A stretch of 14,901 bases of DNA from Verrucomicrobia bacterium UBA1727 (GTDB lineage Bacteria; Verrucomicrobiota; Kiritimatiellia; RFP12; UBA1067), in NCBI GenBank assembly GCA_002315875.1, contig DCIL01000075.1, positions 10,575 through 25,475 on the forward strand, given 5' to 3'. The notes under the pieces were generated by a model. That model saw nothing but the letters and a program-made list of their open reading frames with translations, was not told where the DNA came from and did not search any database. Below, in pieces: positions 7,169-13,151 of the stretch. Both the position numbers and the translations under genes were made by a program. The stretch's first letter is position 1, and every line of letters begins with the position of its first letter.

Positions 7169-8530
7169 ATGGCTGACGCTTTCCATAGTCGTTCGATCTG
7201 CCTGCTGGCGCTGTGCGCAATCGCCTTCGGGGGTTGCGTCAGTGTCCAGGACGATGCAATCGCTGCTCGCAGGAATCTCGATGGAGGTGATCCGGCGCAG
7301 GCGGTTGCCTGGGCGGACGATTTGGCGACGGATAGTTACTACACCAAGAATCTCGGTGCGGTAGAAGCGGGGCGTGTGCGGTTGCTTACTGGTGATACGT
7401 CCGGGGCGGAAAAGTGGTTTCGTCAGGCGGTGGATTCGGTGGTGGATCGCAAGGAGTGGTCTCCCAAAATCAAGCTCGGAGACATCGGAAATACGGTCCT
7501 GTCCTCAACGGTCACTGATGATCGCACGCGTGAGTATTACCTTCCGCCGTATGAGATAAATTTCGCCTTTCAGTATGCGATTCTCGCGCAGGCCCTCAAT
7601 GGCAAGCGTGAGGATGCGCTCGTTGATTCTCGGCTCGCGGTCTATGTTCAGGACTCGCTCGCCCAGACGTATGGGGCGGACGTTCAGAAGAAGGTCGCAG
7701 GTGACGACCCGAAGGCGAATGCGTCCGCCGATCGTGCGACCGCCAGTCAGACGGCTCAGCTTCAGGAAATGATGGCCGCCTCGCGTAACTCGTGGGAGAA
7801 TCCCGTTCTTTGGTGGCTCACTGGCATTCTCTTCGAGGCGGACGGCGATACGGAGATGGCGTGGCAGTCGTATCGCAAGGCGAGGGCGGTGCGCGATAAT
7901 TGCGCGGTCTTCGCGAAGGCAGCGGAGCGGGCGGATGCGAACCGCCGCACACCGGAGAAGGGGAAGGCGAAACTTGTCGTGCTTTACGAAGAGGGATTCG
8001 TTCCGCTACGTGAGTCAATGAAGATTCCGGTGCCGATCTACACCGGCTTTGGAATTGACATTCCCATGTACAGGAACAAATCCGCCTATCGTCCGAACGC
8101 CGTCTCGATTTCCGGCGCTACGAATCTCGTCGCGGCATGTCCGGCGCTCGATGTCCGTTCGCTTGCGGCGCGCGATCTTTCCGAACAACTTCCTGGGGTG
8201 ATCCTGCGGAACATCACGCGTGCCGCGGTTCAGGCCGGTGCTCAGGCCGCGGTGAATGCGGCTGGCAACAAGTATGCGAAGATCGGTGTGTTCGTGGCGA
8301 ATGCCATTGTGACGGCGATGCGCAAGGCGGATACGCGCAGCTGGACGACGCTGCCGGACGGACAGCAGGTCTGGGAGGATGGCGCGATGATTCCCGGAAA
8401 CTATCAGGTTGGAGTCAATGTGAACGGGCGTACCATTTCCGTACCGGTGACGTTGGGGGCGGATGAGACGGTTCTTGTCTGGATTGCTGATCTCGGACAT
8501 ACCTTCAGGGCGGGTACCGCGAAACTTTGA
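7169..8530 (+). CDS. COG3014-like lipoprotein
   Basis: This 453-residue predicted lipoprotein has an N-terminal hydrophobic segment ending in AFGGC (Cys23). Phe at -3 is a slightly atypical lipobox. Residues about 30-260 are helical and repeat-like, as in tetratricopeptide proteins: GDPAQAVAWADDLA, GDTSGAEKWFRQAVD, EINFAFQYAILAQALNGKRE and WWLTGILFEADGDTEMAWQ. The C-terminal part has KLVVLYEEGFVPLRESMKIP, an Ala-rich helix (VQAGAQAAVNAAGNKYAK) and a closing beta domain (MIPGNYQVGVNVNGRTI). This order matches COG3014-type proteins that are known to neighbour ycfL and lpoB, as here. The start is 3 bases after the previous stop codon with no strong ribosome binding site, which suggests translational coupling. 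The molecular function of the family is not established. Confidence 0.72.
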   Translation: MADAFHSRSICLLALCAIAFGGCVSVQDDAIAARRNLDGGDPAQAVAWADDLATDSYYTKNLGAVEAGRVRLLTGDTSGAEKWFRQAVDSVVDRKEWSPKIKLGDIGNTVLSSTVTDDRTREYYLPPYEINFAFQYAILAQALNGKREDALVDSRLAVYVQDSLAQTYGADVQKKVAGDDPKANASADRATASQTAQLQEMMAASRNSWENPVLWWLTGILFEADGDTEMAWQSYRKARAVRDNCAVFAKAAERADANRRTPEKGKAKLVVLYEEGFVPLRESMKIPVPIYTGFGIDIPMYRNKSAYRPNAVSISGATNLVAACPALDVRSLAARDLSEQLPGVILRNITRAAVQAGAQAAVNAAGNKYAKIGVFVANAIVTAMRKADTRSWTTLPDGQQVWEDGAMIPGNYQVGVNVNGRTISVPVTLGADETVLVWIADLGHTFRAGTAKL

Positions 8531-8544
8531 AAGGAAATGCGAAT

Positions 8545-8958
8545 ATGAACAGAATCATTATTGCAGGAGCCATGGCCGCGCTGTTGGCCGGATGCTCCAC
8601 TTGGGGTGAAACTCGCGGAACGCGCGTTAATATCGACACCGACTCCGGTGAGGCGGCGGTGCGCGAGAATTCTTATCGGCTCAAGGGACGCATCAAGGTC
8701 GCGAAGGTGACGTATGGCGAGGCTGGTGGTCTCCGCCGCGCGACCGTTACGCTCGAATCGATGACCAAGCGCCGTCAGCGCATCCAGGCGCGGATGCTGT
8801 GGCTTGATGAGGAGGGAACGGCAATTGATGCCGATGGCAAGCCCTATCGTGCATACGTGATCGACGGGAATGACAGCGTGACCTTGACCGGTCTTGCTCC
8901 GAGCCCGAAGGGTGTGAAGGCCCAGGTTCAGGTGCGCGAGGAAGACACTGTTGAGTAG
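8545..8958 (+). CDS. YcfL-like (DUF1425) lipoprotein
   Basis: This 137-residue protein has a classic lipoprotein signal, MNRIIIAGAMAALLAGC, with Cys17 as the lipidated residue. The mature part is a small beta-sandwich-like domain: YRLKGRIKVAKVTYGE, RRATVTLESMTKRRQRIQARMLWLDEEG and VTLTGLAPSPKGVKAQVQVRE. The pattern of strands, a W.DE.G turn and 'VTLTGLAPSP' resembles E. coli YcfL, whose gene sits directly before lpoB, as here. I place the start at ATG 8545 because AAGGA at 8531-8535 is 9 bases upstream. An in-frame TTG at 8527 would overlap the previous gene and add a non-signal extension. The molecular role of YcfL is unknown. Confidence 0.75.
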   Translation: MNRIIIAGAMAALLAGCSTWGETRGTRVNIDTDSGEAAVRENSYRLKGRIKVAKVTYGEAGGLRRATVTLESMTKRRQRIQARMLWLDEEGTAIDADGKPYRAYVIDGNDSVTLTGLAPSPKGVKAQVQVREEDTVE

Positions 8959-8987
8959 GTGTAGAGAAAAGGTGTAGGTGTAGAGAA
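8956..8987 (+). repeat. Short direct repeat between ycfL-like gene and lpoB
   Basis: The 13-base unit TAGGTGTAGAGAA occurs at 8956-8968 and again at 8975-8987, a 19-base period. AGGTGTA also occurs at 8970-8976, overlapping the second unit and giving a GGTGTA-GGTGTA tandem at 8971-8982. The first TAG is the stop codon of the upstream gene. The repeat looks like slippage duplication in the intergenic leader; a binding role is possible but not shown. Confidence 0.85.
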
Positions 8988-9010
8988 TAGGTCAAGAAAG
9001 GAGAAATGAA

Positions 9011-9607
9011 ATGAACAAGATTGTGATTATTGGTTTTATGGTGGTGGGTGCTGCGGTGCTTGCCGGATGTTCTACCACGCATGCGCGTGAGACCCAGCTC
9101 GACATGGCTCCCAAAACTGCCGCGCTCGAGCCGCAGGACGTCCGTCGCACGATTGAGAAGATGGTTGATTCGATGCTTGCCGATCAGGAGTTCATCAAGG
9201 AGTACTGCACGGGGCGTCCCGTCCTGGACATCGCGACGTTCAAGAATTCCTCGACTATGCATCTCAACATGAAGTCCATTACCGACTCGATCCGTACGAA
9301 GCTCATTCGTTCGCGCAAGTTCAAGTTCGTGGACGGTTCGACTTCCGGGCAGGATCTCAAGATGATGAACGATCAGGCGCTCAATGGTCTTACCGATCCG
9401 ACCAAGGCCGTTCAGATGGGCCGGCAGTCGGCCGCGCAGATGTATCTTTACGGAGATCTTTCGGAGATGCGTAATCAGGTTAACAGCGTGACCGACCGCT
9501 ACTACAAGTTCACGCTTAACATGAAGGATCTTCGCACTGGTGAAATCGCCTGGACGGACGAGCAGGAGATTCGCAAGGAAGAGGTCCGCAACGTGATGGG
9601 TTTCTAA
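9011..9607 (+). CDS. lpoB: LpoB-like penicillin-binding-protein activator lipoprotein
   Basis: LpoB is an outer-membrane lipoprotein that in E. coli crosses the peptidoglycan and stimulates the synthase PBP1B. This homologue has 198 residues, close to the 213 of E. coli. It starts MNKIVIIGFMVVGAAVLAGC, with Cys20 in a VLAGC lipobox. It then has a short linker rather than a long Pro-rich stalk. The globular domain runs through RPVLDIATFKNSS, IRTKLIRSRKFKFVDGS, QMYLYGDLSEM and KFTLNMKDLRTGEIAWTDEQ, ending in RKEEV. AAAGGAG at 8997-9003 is 7 bases before the ATG. Its position just after the YcfL-like gene repeats the E. coli order. The partner synthase is not in the window. The short linker suggests a narrower periplasm crossing or a different partner. 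Confidence 0.87.
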   Translation: MNKIVIIGFMVVGAAVLAGCSTTHARETQLDMAPKTAALEPQDVRRTIEKMVDSMLADQEFIKEYCTGRPVLDIATFKNSSTMHLNMKSITDSIRTKLIRSRKFKFVDGSTSGQDLKMMNDQALNGLTDPTKAVQMGRQSAAQMYLYGDLSEMRNQVNSVTDRYYKFTLNMKDLRTGEIAWTDEQEIRKEEVRNVMGF

Positions 9608-9634
9608 CTGCTGAATTAACAAAGGAGGCAATCC

Positions 9635-10009
9635 ATGAGCAATGAAGAGTTCGACGAAGTTGACGTTCCGATCCGGGAGAACGATGACGGTGCGGAAATT
9701 CGCGACACCGACATTGTCTTCGATTGTCCCCATTGCGGCAAGAACCTGGTGATCGACTATCGTGGAGCCGGTCTCGAGATCAATTGCAGCGAGTGCGGAG
9801 AATCGGTGCTGGTGCCGATTCCCGATGGCATGGAGCTGAATGATCTCGATCTTGATCCCGGCGAAATACTCAAGCAACTGTTCGCCACGCGCCGCAATTA
9901 TCAGAAGGCCGAGCTGAAGATCCAATCGCTCAAGGCCCGTCTCGTCCAGCTTCAGGAGGCGCTTGGGGTTGTGCAGGAAGTGGTGGCGGAAGGGTTGAGT
10001 CAGTCGTGA
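9635..10009 (+). CDS. Zinc-ribbon protein with C-terminal coiled coil
   Basis: This is a 124-residue acidic, soluble protein with no signal peptide. After an acidic N-terminus it has a four-cysteine zinc ribbon: Cys31 and Cys34 (CPHCG), then Cys51 and Cys54 (CSECG), with a typical hydrophobic pattern between and after them. Residues about 80-118 form a probable coiled coil (YQKAELKIQSLKARLVQLQEAL). AAAGGAGG at 9621-9628, spaced 6 bases from the ATG, is one of the strongest ribosome binding sites in the window. The gene overlaps the next by 4 bases. Such ribbons bind zinc and often nucleic acid or protein; no specific function can be assigned. Confidence 0.75.
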   Translation: MSNEEFDEVDVPIRENDDGAEIRDTDIVFDCPHCGKNLVIDYRGAGLEINCSECGESVLVPIPDGMELNDLDLDPGEILKQLFATRRNYQKAELKIQSLKARLVQLQEALGVVQEVVAEGLSQS

Positions 10010-10665
10010 GTCGTGGAACGAAGTCATTTCTTGTGAACGCGCTGACCTTTTCGCGCGTTCCCTTGATTTTCGCCTGGTTCGTCTTCGCCTGTCTTCAGGA
10101 GTTCACGATCAGGCCGCCGGCTTCGTCCGGCAGTTTCACGCTCGCGGCGCTCGCGTGTCTGATGATGCTCCTTTCGGGTCTTACCGATGCCTGGGACGGA
10201 TGTCTCGCACGTAAGTGGGGTGTGGTGTCCGCGCTTGGCAAGATGGCGGATCCGCTGATGGACAAGGTATTCTACATCGTCGCTTTCCCTGCGCTCACCT
10301 GGCAGATCATGCATCAGGGCGAGAGCTCTTTCCACGGCATGCTGATGTTGGTGTTTACCATAATGTACATGTTGCGCGATACCTGGGTGACGTTCATGCG
10401 TTCGATCGGGACGATGTACGGGGCCGATGTCGCGGCGATGTGGCTTGGAAAGGTCCGTACCGCGCTTTCGTTTCCCGGCGCCGGCTGGGTCTACATGTAT
10501 CTTTGCTTCCATCATATGGTCGATCCTTCCTGGTGGCCGCTGTGGCTGGCCTCGTGTTACGTGGTTGAGGGATTGCTGCTGGTGCTGACTGTCTGGAGCC
10601 TTTATTCCTATACCCTCGCCTACATGCCGCACCTTCGGCGTGCGTTGCGCACAGAAAATGGGTGA
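10006..10665 (+). CDS. CDP-alcohol phosphatidyltransferase (PgsA-like)
   Basis: This is a 219-residue integral membrane enzyme that transfers a phosphatidyl group from CDP-diacylglycerol to an alcohol. The full signature D-x2-D-G-x2-A-R-x8-G-x3-D-x3-D is present: Asp61, Asp64, Gly65, Ala68, Arg69, Gly78, Asp82 and Asp86 (DAWDGCLAR ... GKMADPLMD). Several hydrophobic helices flank it, as expected. The length suits glycerol-3-phosphate phosphatidyltransferase (PgsA), the step towards phosphatidylglycerol, but phosphatidylserine or inositol synthases share the motif, so no gene symbol is given. The start is GTG at 10006, inside GTGA overlapping the previous stop codon, with GGAAGGG at 9988-9994 upstream. 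It ends the run of genes downstream of 5694. Confidence 0.88.
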   Translation: MSRGTKSFLVNALTFSRVPLIFAWFVFACLQEFTIRPPASSGSFTLAALACLMMLLSGLTDAWDGCLARKWGVVSALGKMADPLMDKVFYIVAFPALTWQIMHQGESSFHGMLMLVFTIMYMLRDTWVTFMRSIGTMYGADVAAMWLGKVRTALSFPGAGWVYMYLCFHHMVDPSWWPLWLASCYVVEGLLLVLTVWSLYSYTLAYMPHLRRALRTENG

Positions 10666-10673
10666 ATCCCCCC

Positions 10674-10702
10674 TTGATTGGAATTTGGGATTGTGGTATA
10701 AT
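10674..10702 (+). promoter_or_regulatory. Predicted sigma-70-type promoter of tRNA-Pro
   Basis: TTGATT at 10674-10679 and TATAAT at 10697-10702 are separated by 17 bases, close to the sigma-70 optimum. The segment after the -10 element, ATGCGCC, is GC-rich. The expected start near 10709 lies about 15 bases before the tRNA. Confidence 0.85.
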
Positions 10703-10723
10703 ATGCGCCGTTTTAACCGATAT

Positions 10724-10800
10724 CGGAGCGTAGCGCAGCCTGGTAGCGCGTTTGTTTCGGGTACAAAAGGTCGAGGGTTCGAATCCCTCCGCTCCGACCA
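10724..10800 (+). tRNA. tRNA-Pro(CGG)
   Basis: The 77-base gene folds into a complete cloverleaf. The acceptor stem is CGGAGCG with CGCTCCG. The D arm has GCGC stems and the anticodon stem TTTGT/ACAAA encloses the loop TTCGGGT with anticodon CGG at 10758-10760. The T stem GAGGG/CCCTC encloses TTCGAAT. Discriminator A is at 10797 and CCA is encoded at 10798-10800. It reads proline CCG codons. Confidence 0.96.
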
Positions 10801-10834
10801 ATCCCGCTTGAACTGATTTTAGTGCGTTTTCGCC

Positions 10835-11659
10835 ATGTTCATGCGGATTTTTCTTTTTGTGATTCTGGCGATGGTGGCGGATTGTGTCTTGGCGGTTGAG
10901 ATGTCTTATCGCTTTAGGAGTCCGCGAAATCCCGAACGAAAGGTCCGCGCTTCAACCGAACTGATTGTCCTTCACACCACCGAGGCGCCGGCCAACAGTT
11001 CCCTGAACAAGCTCTGCGACCGTGGCGAAGCGCATTTCTGCGTTACCGAAGAGGGCGGTGTCTATGCGATCGTGGATCGCGATCGCGAGGCCTTCCATGC
11101 GGGACGCTCGATGTGGTGCGGCAAGGAGGATGTGGACAAGTTCTCGATCGGCATCGAGTGTGTCGGGTATCACAACAAGCGCATGCCGTCGGTGCAGCTC
11201 AATGCCATCCGCGAACTCGTCGCCCAGCTAAAGACGATGTATCGGCTTACGGACGAGAAGGTGGTCTGCCATAGTCACGTTGCCTACGGAGCGCCGAACA
11301 AGTGGCAGAAGCATCGCCATCGAGGACGCAAACGCTGCGGAATGCTCTTCGCCATGCCGTCCGTCCGCCGCGCGCTCGGACTCAAGTTTCGTCCCGCTTT
11401 CGATCCAGATGCCAAACGCCTCACCGTCGGCGATGATTATCTTCGGAATGTCCTTTACGGTTCGATTGATACCATGGCTCCTCCGGCGGCACCGGCATCG
11501 AAGTTCGCGAAGTCCCCGGTTATCGCCAACAAGAAGACCGCACCTAAGCCCGTAGTGAAGTCGGCTCCCAAGCCCGCAGTGAAGGTTGTCCCCAAACCGA
11601 CCGTCAAGTCGAAGGTCAATCCAGCGCCGACAAAGAAGACCACGTCCAAGAAGAAGTGA
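10835..11659 (+). CDS. Exported N-acetylmuramoyl-L-alanine amidase (amidase_2/PGRP-like)
   Basis: This 274-residue predicted zinc amidase should cleave the bond between muramic acid and the peptide in peptidoglycan. A signal peptide (MRIFLFVILAMVADCVLA) precedes the amidase_2 fold: LIVLHTTEAP (His47), SIGIECVGYH near residue 107, VCHSHVAYG (His146) and GRKRCG (Cys168). The likely zinc site is His47, His146 and Cys168. Cys in place of the AmpD-type Asp is as in eukaryotic PGRP amidases. Residues about 230-274 are a low-complexity Pro/Lys/Val tail with three KPxVK-type repeats ending in KKK, suited to binding the anionic wall. ATG 10835 or 10841 could be the start; neither has a clear ribosome binding site. 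It lies 34 bases after tRNA-Pro with no obvious terminator between. Recycling or autolysis are the likely roles. Confidence 0.85.
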   Translation: MFMRIFLFVILAMVADCVLAVEMSYRFRSPRNPERKVRASTELIVLHTTEAPANSSLNKLCDRGEAHFCVTEEGGVYAIVDRDREAFHAGRSMWCGKEDVDKFSIGIECVGYHNKRMPSVQLNAIRELVAQLKTMYRLTDEKVVCHSHVAYGAPNKWQKHRHRGRKRCGMLFAMPSVRRALGLKFRPAFDPDAKRLTVGDDYLRNVLYGSIDTMAPPAAPASKFAKSPVIANKKTAPKPVVKSAPKPAVKVVPKPTVKSKVNPAPTKKTTSKKK

Positions 11660-11668
11660 CGTGGGATA

Positions 11669-11751
11669 AGCCGAGGGTCGGATTCGAACCGACGCGTCCT
11701 TGCGGATCCTGATTACAAATCAGGCGCAGTCAACCACTGTGCCACCCCGGC
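11669..11751 (-). tRNA. tRNA with Thr anticodon (TGT) and long variable arm
   Basis: Read on the - strand, this 83-base gene has acceptor GCCGGGG paired with CCTCGGC (one G-U), a 3-base-pair D stem GCA/TGC with an 11-base loop, and anticodon stem CCTGA/TCAGG around TTTGTAA. The anticodon TGT is at 11717-11715. The T arm is GTCGG-TTCGAAT-CCGAC. The variable region (11707-11694) is 14 bases, with TCC-GCAA-GGA able to pair. That is longer than the 4-5 bases usual for tRNA-Thr and resembles Ser/Leu-type class II architecture. G1-C72, C2-G71, G35 and U36 match known threonine identity elements. The discriminator is U and CCA is not encoded, unlike the tRNA-Pro nearby. The gene is convergent with the amidase gene, which ends 9 bases away. 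Confidence 0.88.
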
Positions 11752-11766
11752 GACTTATTGGCGCGT

Positions 11767-11796
11767 ATTATACCAAAAATTTCGACCAGCCGTCAC
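11767..11796 (-). promoter_or_regulatory. Predicted promoter of the TGT tRNA
   Basis: On the - strand, TATAAT spans 11772-11767 and a -35 candidate GTGACG spans 11796-11791, with an 18-base spacer. The sequence around and after the -10 element, GGTATAATACGCGCC, nearly equals the one before tRNA-Pro. The expected start near 11760 is about 9 bases before the tRNA. It is divergent from, and almost abuts, the + strand promoter at 11801. Confidence 0.75.
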
Positions 11797-11800
11797 GCCC

Positions 11801-11830
11801 TTGATTGGCGGAGGGTTATTTTGATATAAT
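11801..11830 (+). promoter_or_regulatory. Predicted promoter of the Mla-type operon
   Basis: TTGATT at 11801-11806 and TATAAT at 11825-11830 have an 18-base spacer. The expected transcription start, 7-8 bases after the -10 element, coincides with the ATG at 11838. The -35 region CCCTTGATTGG is identical over 11 bases to that of the tRNA-Pro promoter. Confidence 0.82.
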
Positions 11831-11837
11831 TTCTTCC

Positions 11838-12401
11838 ATGAAAGCCCTTATTTTCATATCGCTTTTCGCGGTGGCGGGGTGTCTTACCGCCTCCAAGCCC
11901 CAGATTGTTTTCTGGCCGGTCGATTATGTCGGCAAAACCGCGCTTGAGGCAAAGCCGAAATATCAGGTCGGCAGGGTGTCCTCGGCGGTGGTTCGCGCAC
12001 CTTATGGCGACAACCGTCTGGCGGTTCTCCGCGCTAACGGTTCAATCGTCTTCGATGACATGAACGAATATGCCGCCTCGCCCGCAATGCTATCGAAGGG
12101 CATTGTCATGGATGCGATGCGTGCTTCCGGTCTTTTCAAATCAGTCGTAGGTTCCAGTTCGTCGGTGTCGTCCGATGTGGCGGTCGAGGTGCTGATTTCT
12201 CGGCTCGTGCTTGATTGTCGAGAATCCTCGACGCGGAACGCTCTTGCCGAGGTCAAGGTGAGAATAGTGGCGGACGGAGTCCTGGTCGGCTCCGCCAACG
12301 GCGAAGGCGTTGCCGATGCGTCCGACGGGTGCTACGGCGCGGCCTTCAGCAAGGCGCTTTCCTCCGCTCTCGATTCCGCGTTCGCGTCCCTCGGGAAGTA
12401 A
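11838..12401 (+). CDS. PqiC-like ABC-transport auxiliary lipoprotein
   Basis: This 188-residue predicted lipoprotein has the signal MKALIFISLFAVAGC, with Cys15 in a VAGC lipobox. The mature part resembles the ABC_trans_aux/PqiC type: YQVGRVSSAVVRAPYGDNRL, a segment FDDMNEYAASPAMLSKGIVMDAMRASGLFKSVV, then DVAVEVLISRLVLDCRESS and a C-terminal helix (FSKALSSALDSAFASL). Such lipoproteins work with MCE/Mla transporters at the outer membrane, which fits the MlaE, MlaF and MlaD genes that follow. ATG 11838 is chosen because it begins the signal peptide. An upstream in-frame TTG at 11805 lies inside the promoter. There is no ribosome binding site, and the predicted mRNA would start at or just before the ATG, suggesting leaderless translation. 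The family call rests on pattern and context. Confidence 0.75.
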   Translation: MKALIFISLFAVAGCLTASKPQIVFWPVDYVGKTALEAKPKYQVGRVSSAVVRAPYGDNRLAVLRANGSIVFDDMNEYAASPAMLSKGIVMDAMRASGLFKSVVGSSSSVSSDVAVEVLISRLVLDCRESSTRNALAEVKVRIVADGVLVGSANGEGVADASDGCYGAAFSKALSSALDSAFASLGK

Positions 12402-12410
12402 CGGTTTCAG

Positions 12411-13151
12411 ATGAACGGGCAGTTCGCATTTCTCGGTGAGACCTTTGTCGCGGCGCTGACGACCATCGTGCGTCCGCGGCAGTTCCGCTTCGGCGACTGC
12501 GCGCTCGCGTTTCAGCGTGCCTCGTTCGAGGGGCTTCCGGTGTCCACGGGAATCGGGCTCCTGCTCGGCATCATCCTTGCCTTCCAGTGTGCCGCGGCGC
12601 TCAAGATGTTTGCGGTCGAGGTGTATGTTTCGGATATGCTGGCGATCGCGATTCTGCGTGAACTCGGTCCGCTCGTGACCGCTATCATCCTCGCCGGCCG
12701 GTCCGGCAGCGCCTTTGCCGCGGAGATCGGCACGATGAAGGTGAATGAGGAGCTGGATGCGCTGACGACCATGGGCCTTACGCCGGTGAGGTTTCTCGTC
12801 CTTCCGCGAGTGGTGGCGGCGATTCTGGCGATGCCGATTCTGACGGTCTTCTCCGAAATCGCCTCTCTTGCCGGAGGCGCCGCGGTCCTCTCGATGATGA
12901 ATGTGCCGTTGACGGTCACCTGGGATCACTATGTTTCGATCACTACGCTTTTCATGATTCTTTTCGGACTTTCCAAGTCGATGCTTTTCGGGCTCATCGT
13001 CGGGCTCATCGGCTGCTCGGCCGGAATGCGCACGAGGTCCACGGCGGACGGCGTGGGCGTGTCCGCAACCGCCGCGGTGGTCGGCGGCATCGTGTGGATT
13101 GCGATAACGGACGGCCTGCTGGCCTGGATGTGCTATGTCTGGGGGTTGTGA
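12411..13151 (+). CDS. mlaE: MlaE-type lipid-transport permease
   Basis: This is a 246-residue inner-membrane permease of the Mla/MCE ABC systems, which move phospholipids between the inner and outer membranes. It starts with an amphipathic N-terminus and has about five hydrophobic helices. The MlaE hallmark is complete: ILRELGPLVTAIILAGRSGS then FAAEIGTMKVNEELDAL and TMGLTPVRFLVLPRV (residues about 82-135). Length and pattern match E. coli MlaE (260). The start lies 9 bases after the lipoprotein stop codon without a strong ribosome binding site, so coupling is likely. Its stop overlaps the next start (TGATG). Confidence 0.93.
   Translation: MNGQFAFLGETFVAALTTIVRPRQFRFGDCALAFQRASFEGLPVSTGIGLLLGIILAFQCAAALKMFAVEVYVSDMLAIAILRELGPLVTAIILAGRSGSAFAAEIGTMKVNEELDALTTMGLTPVRFLVLPRVVAAILAMPILTVFSEIASLAGGAAVLSMMNVPLTVTWDHYVSITTLFMILFGLSKSMLFGLIVGLIGCSAGMRTRSTADGVGVSATAAVVGGIVWIAITDGLLAWMCYVWGL

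Noticed and set aside
8527..8544. TTG start for the YcfL-like gene overlapping the COG3014-like gene
   Set aside because: The ATG at 8545 has a properly spaced ribosome binding site and begins directly with the lipoprotein signal.
8747..10027. Open frame of 426 codons on the - strand opposite the ycfL-like, lpoB and zinc-ribbon genes
   Set aside because: The three + strand genes have lipoboxes, ribosome binding sites and recognisable families; the antisense product has none of these.
10658..10676. Possible terminator after the phosphatidyltransferase gene
   Set aside because: Only a three-base-pair GGG/CCC hairpin can form and no T-run follows; the sequence is better explained as the -35 region of the tRNA promoter.
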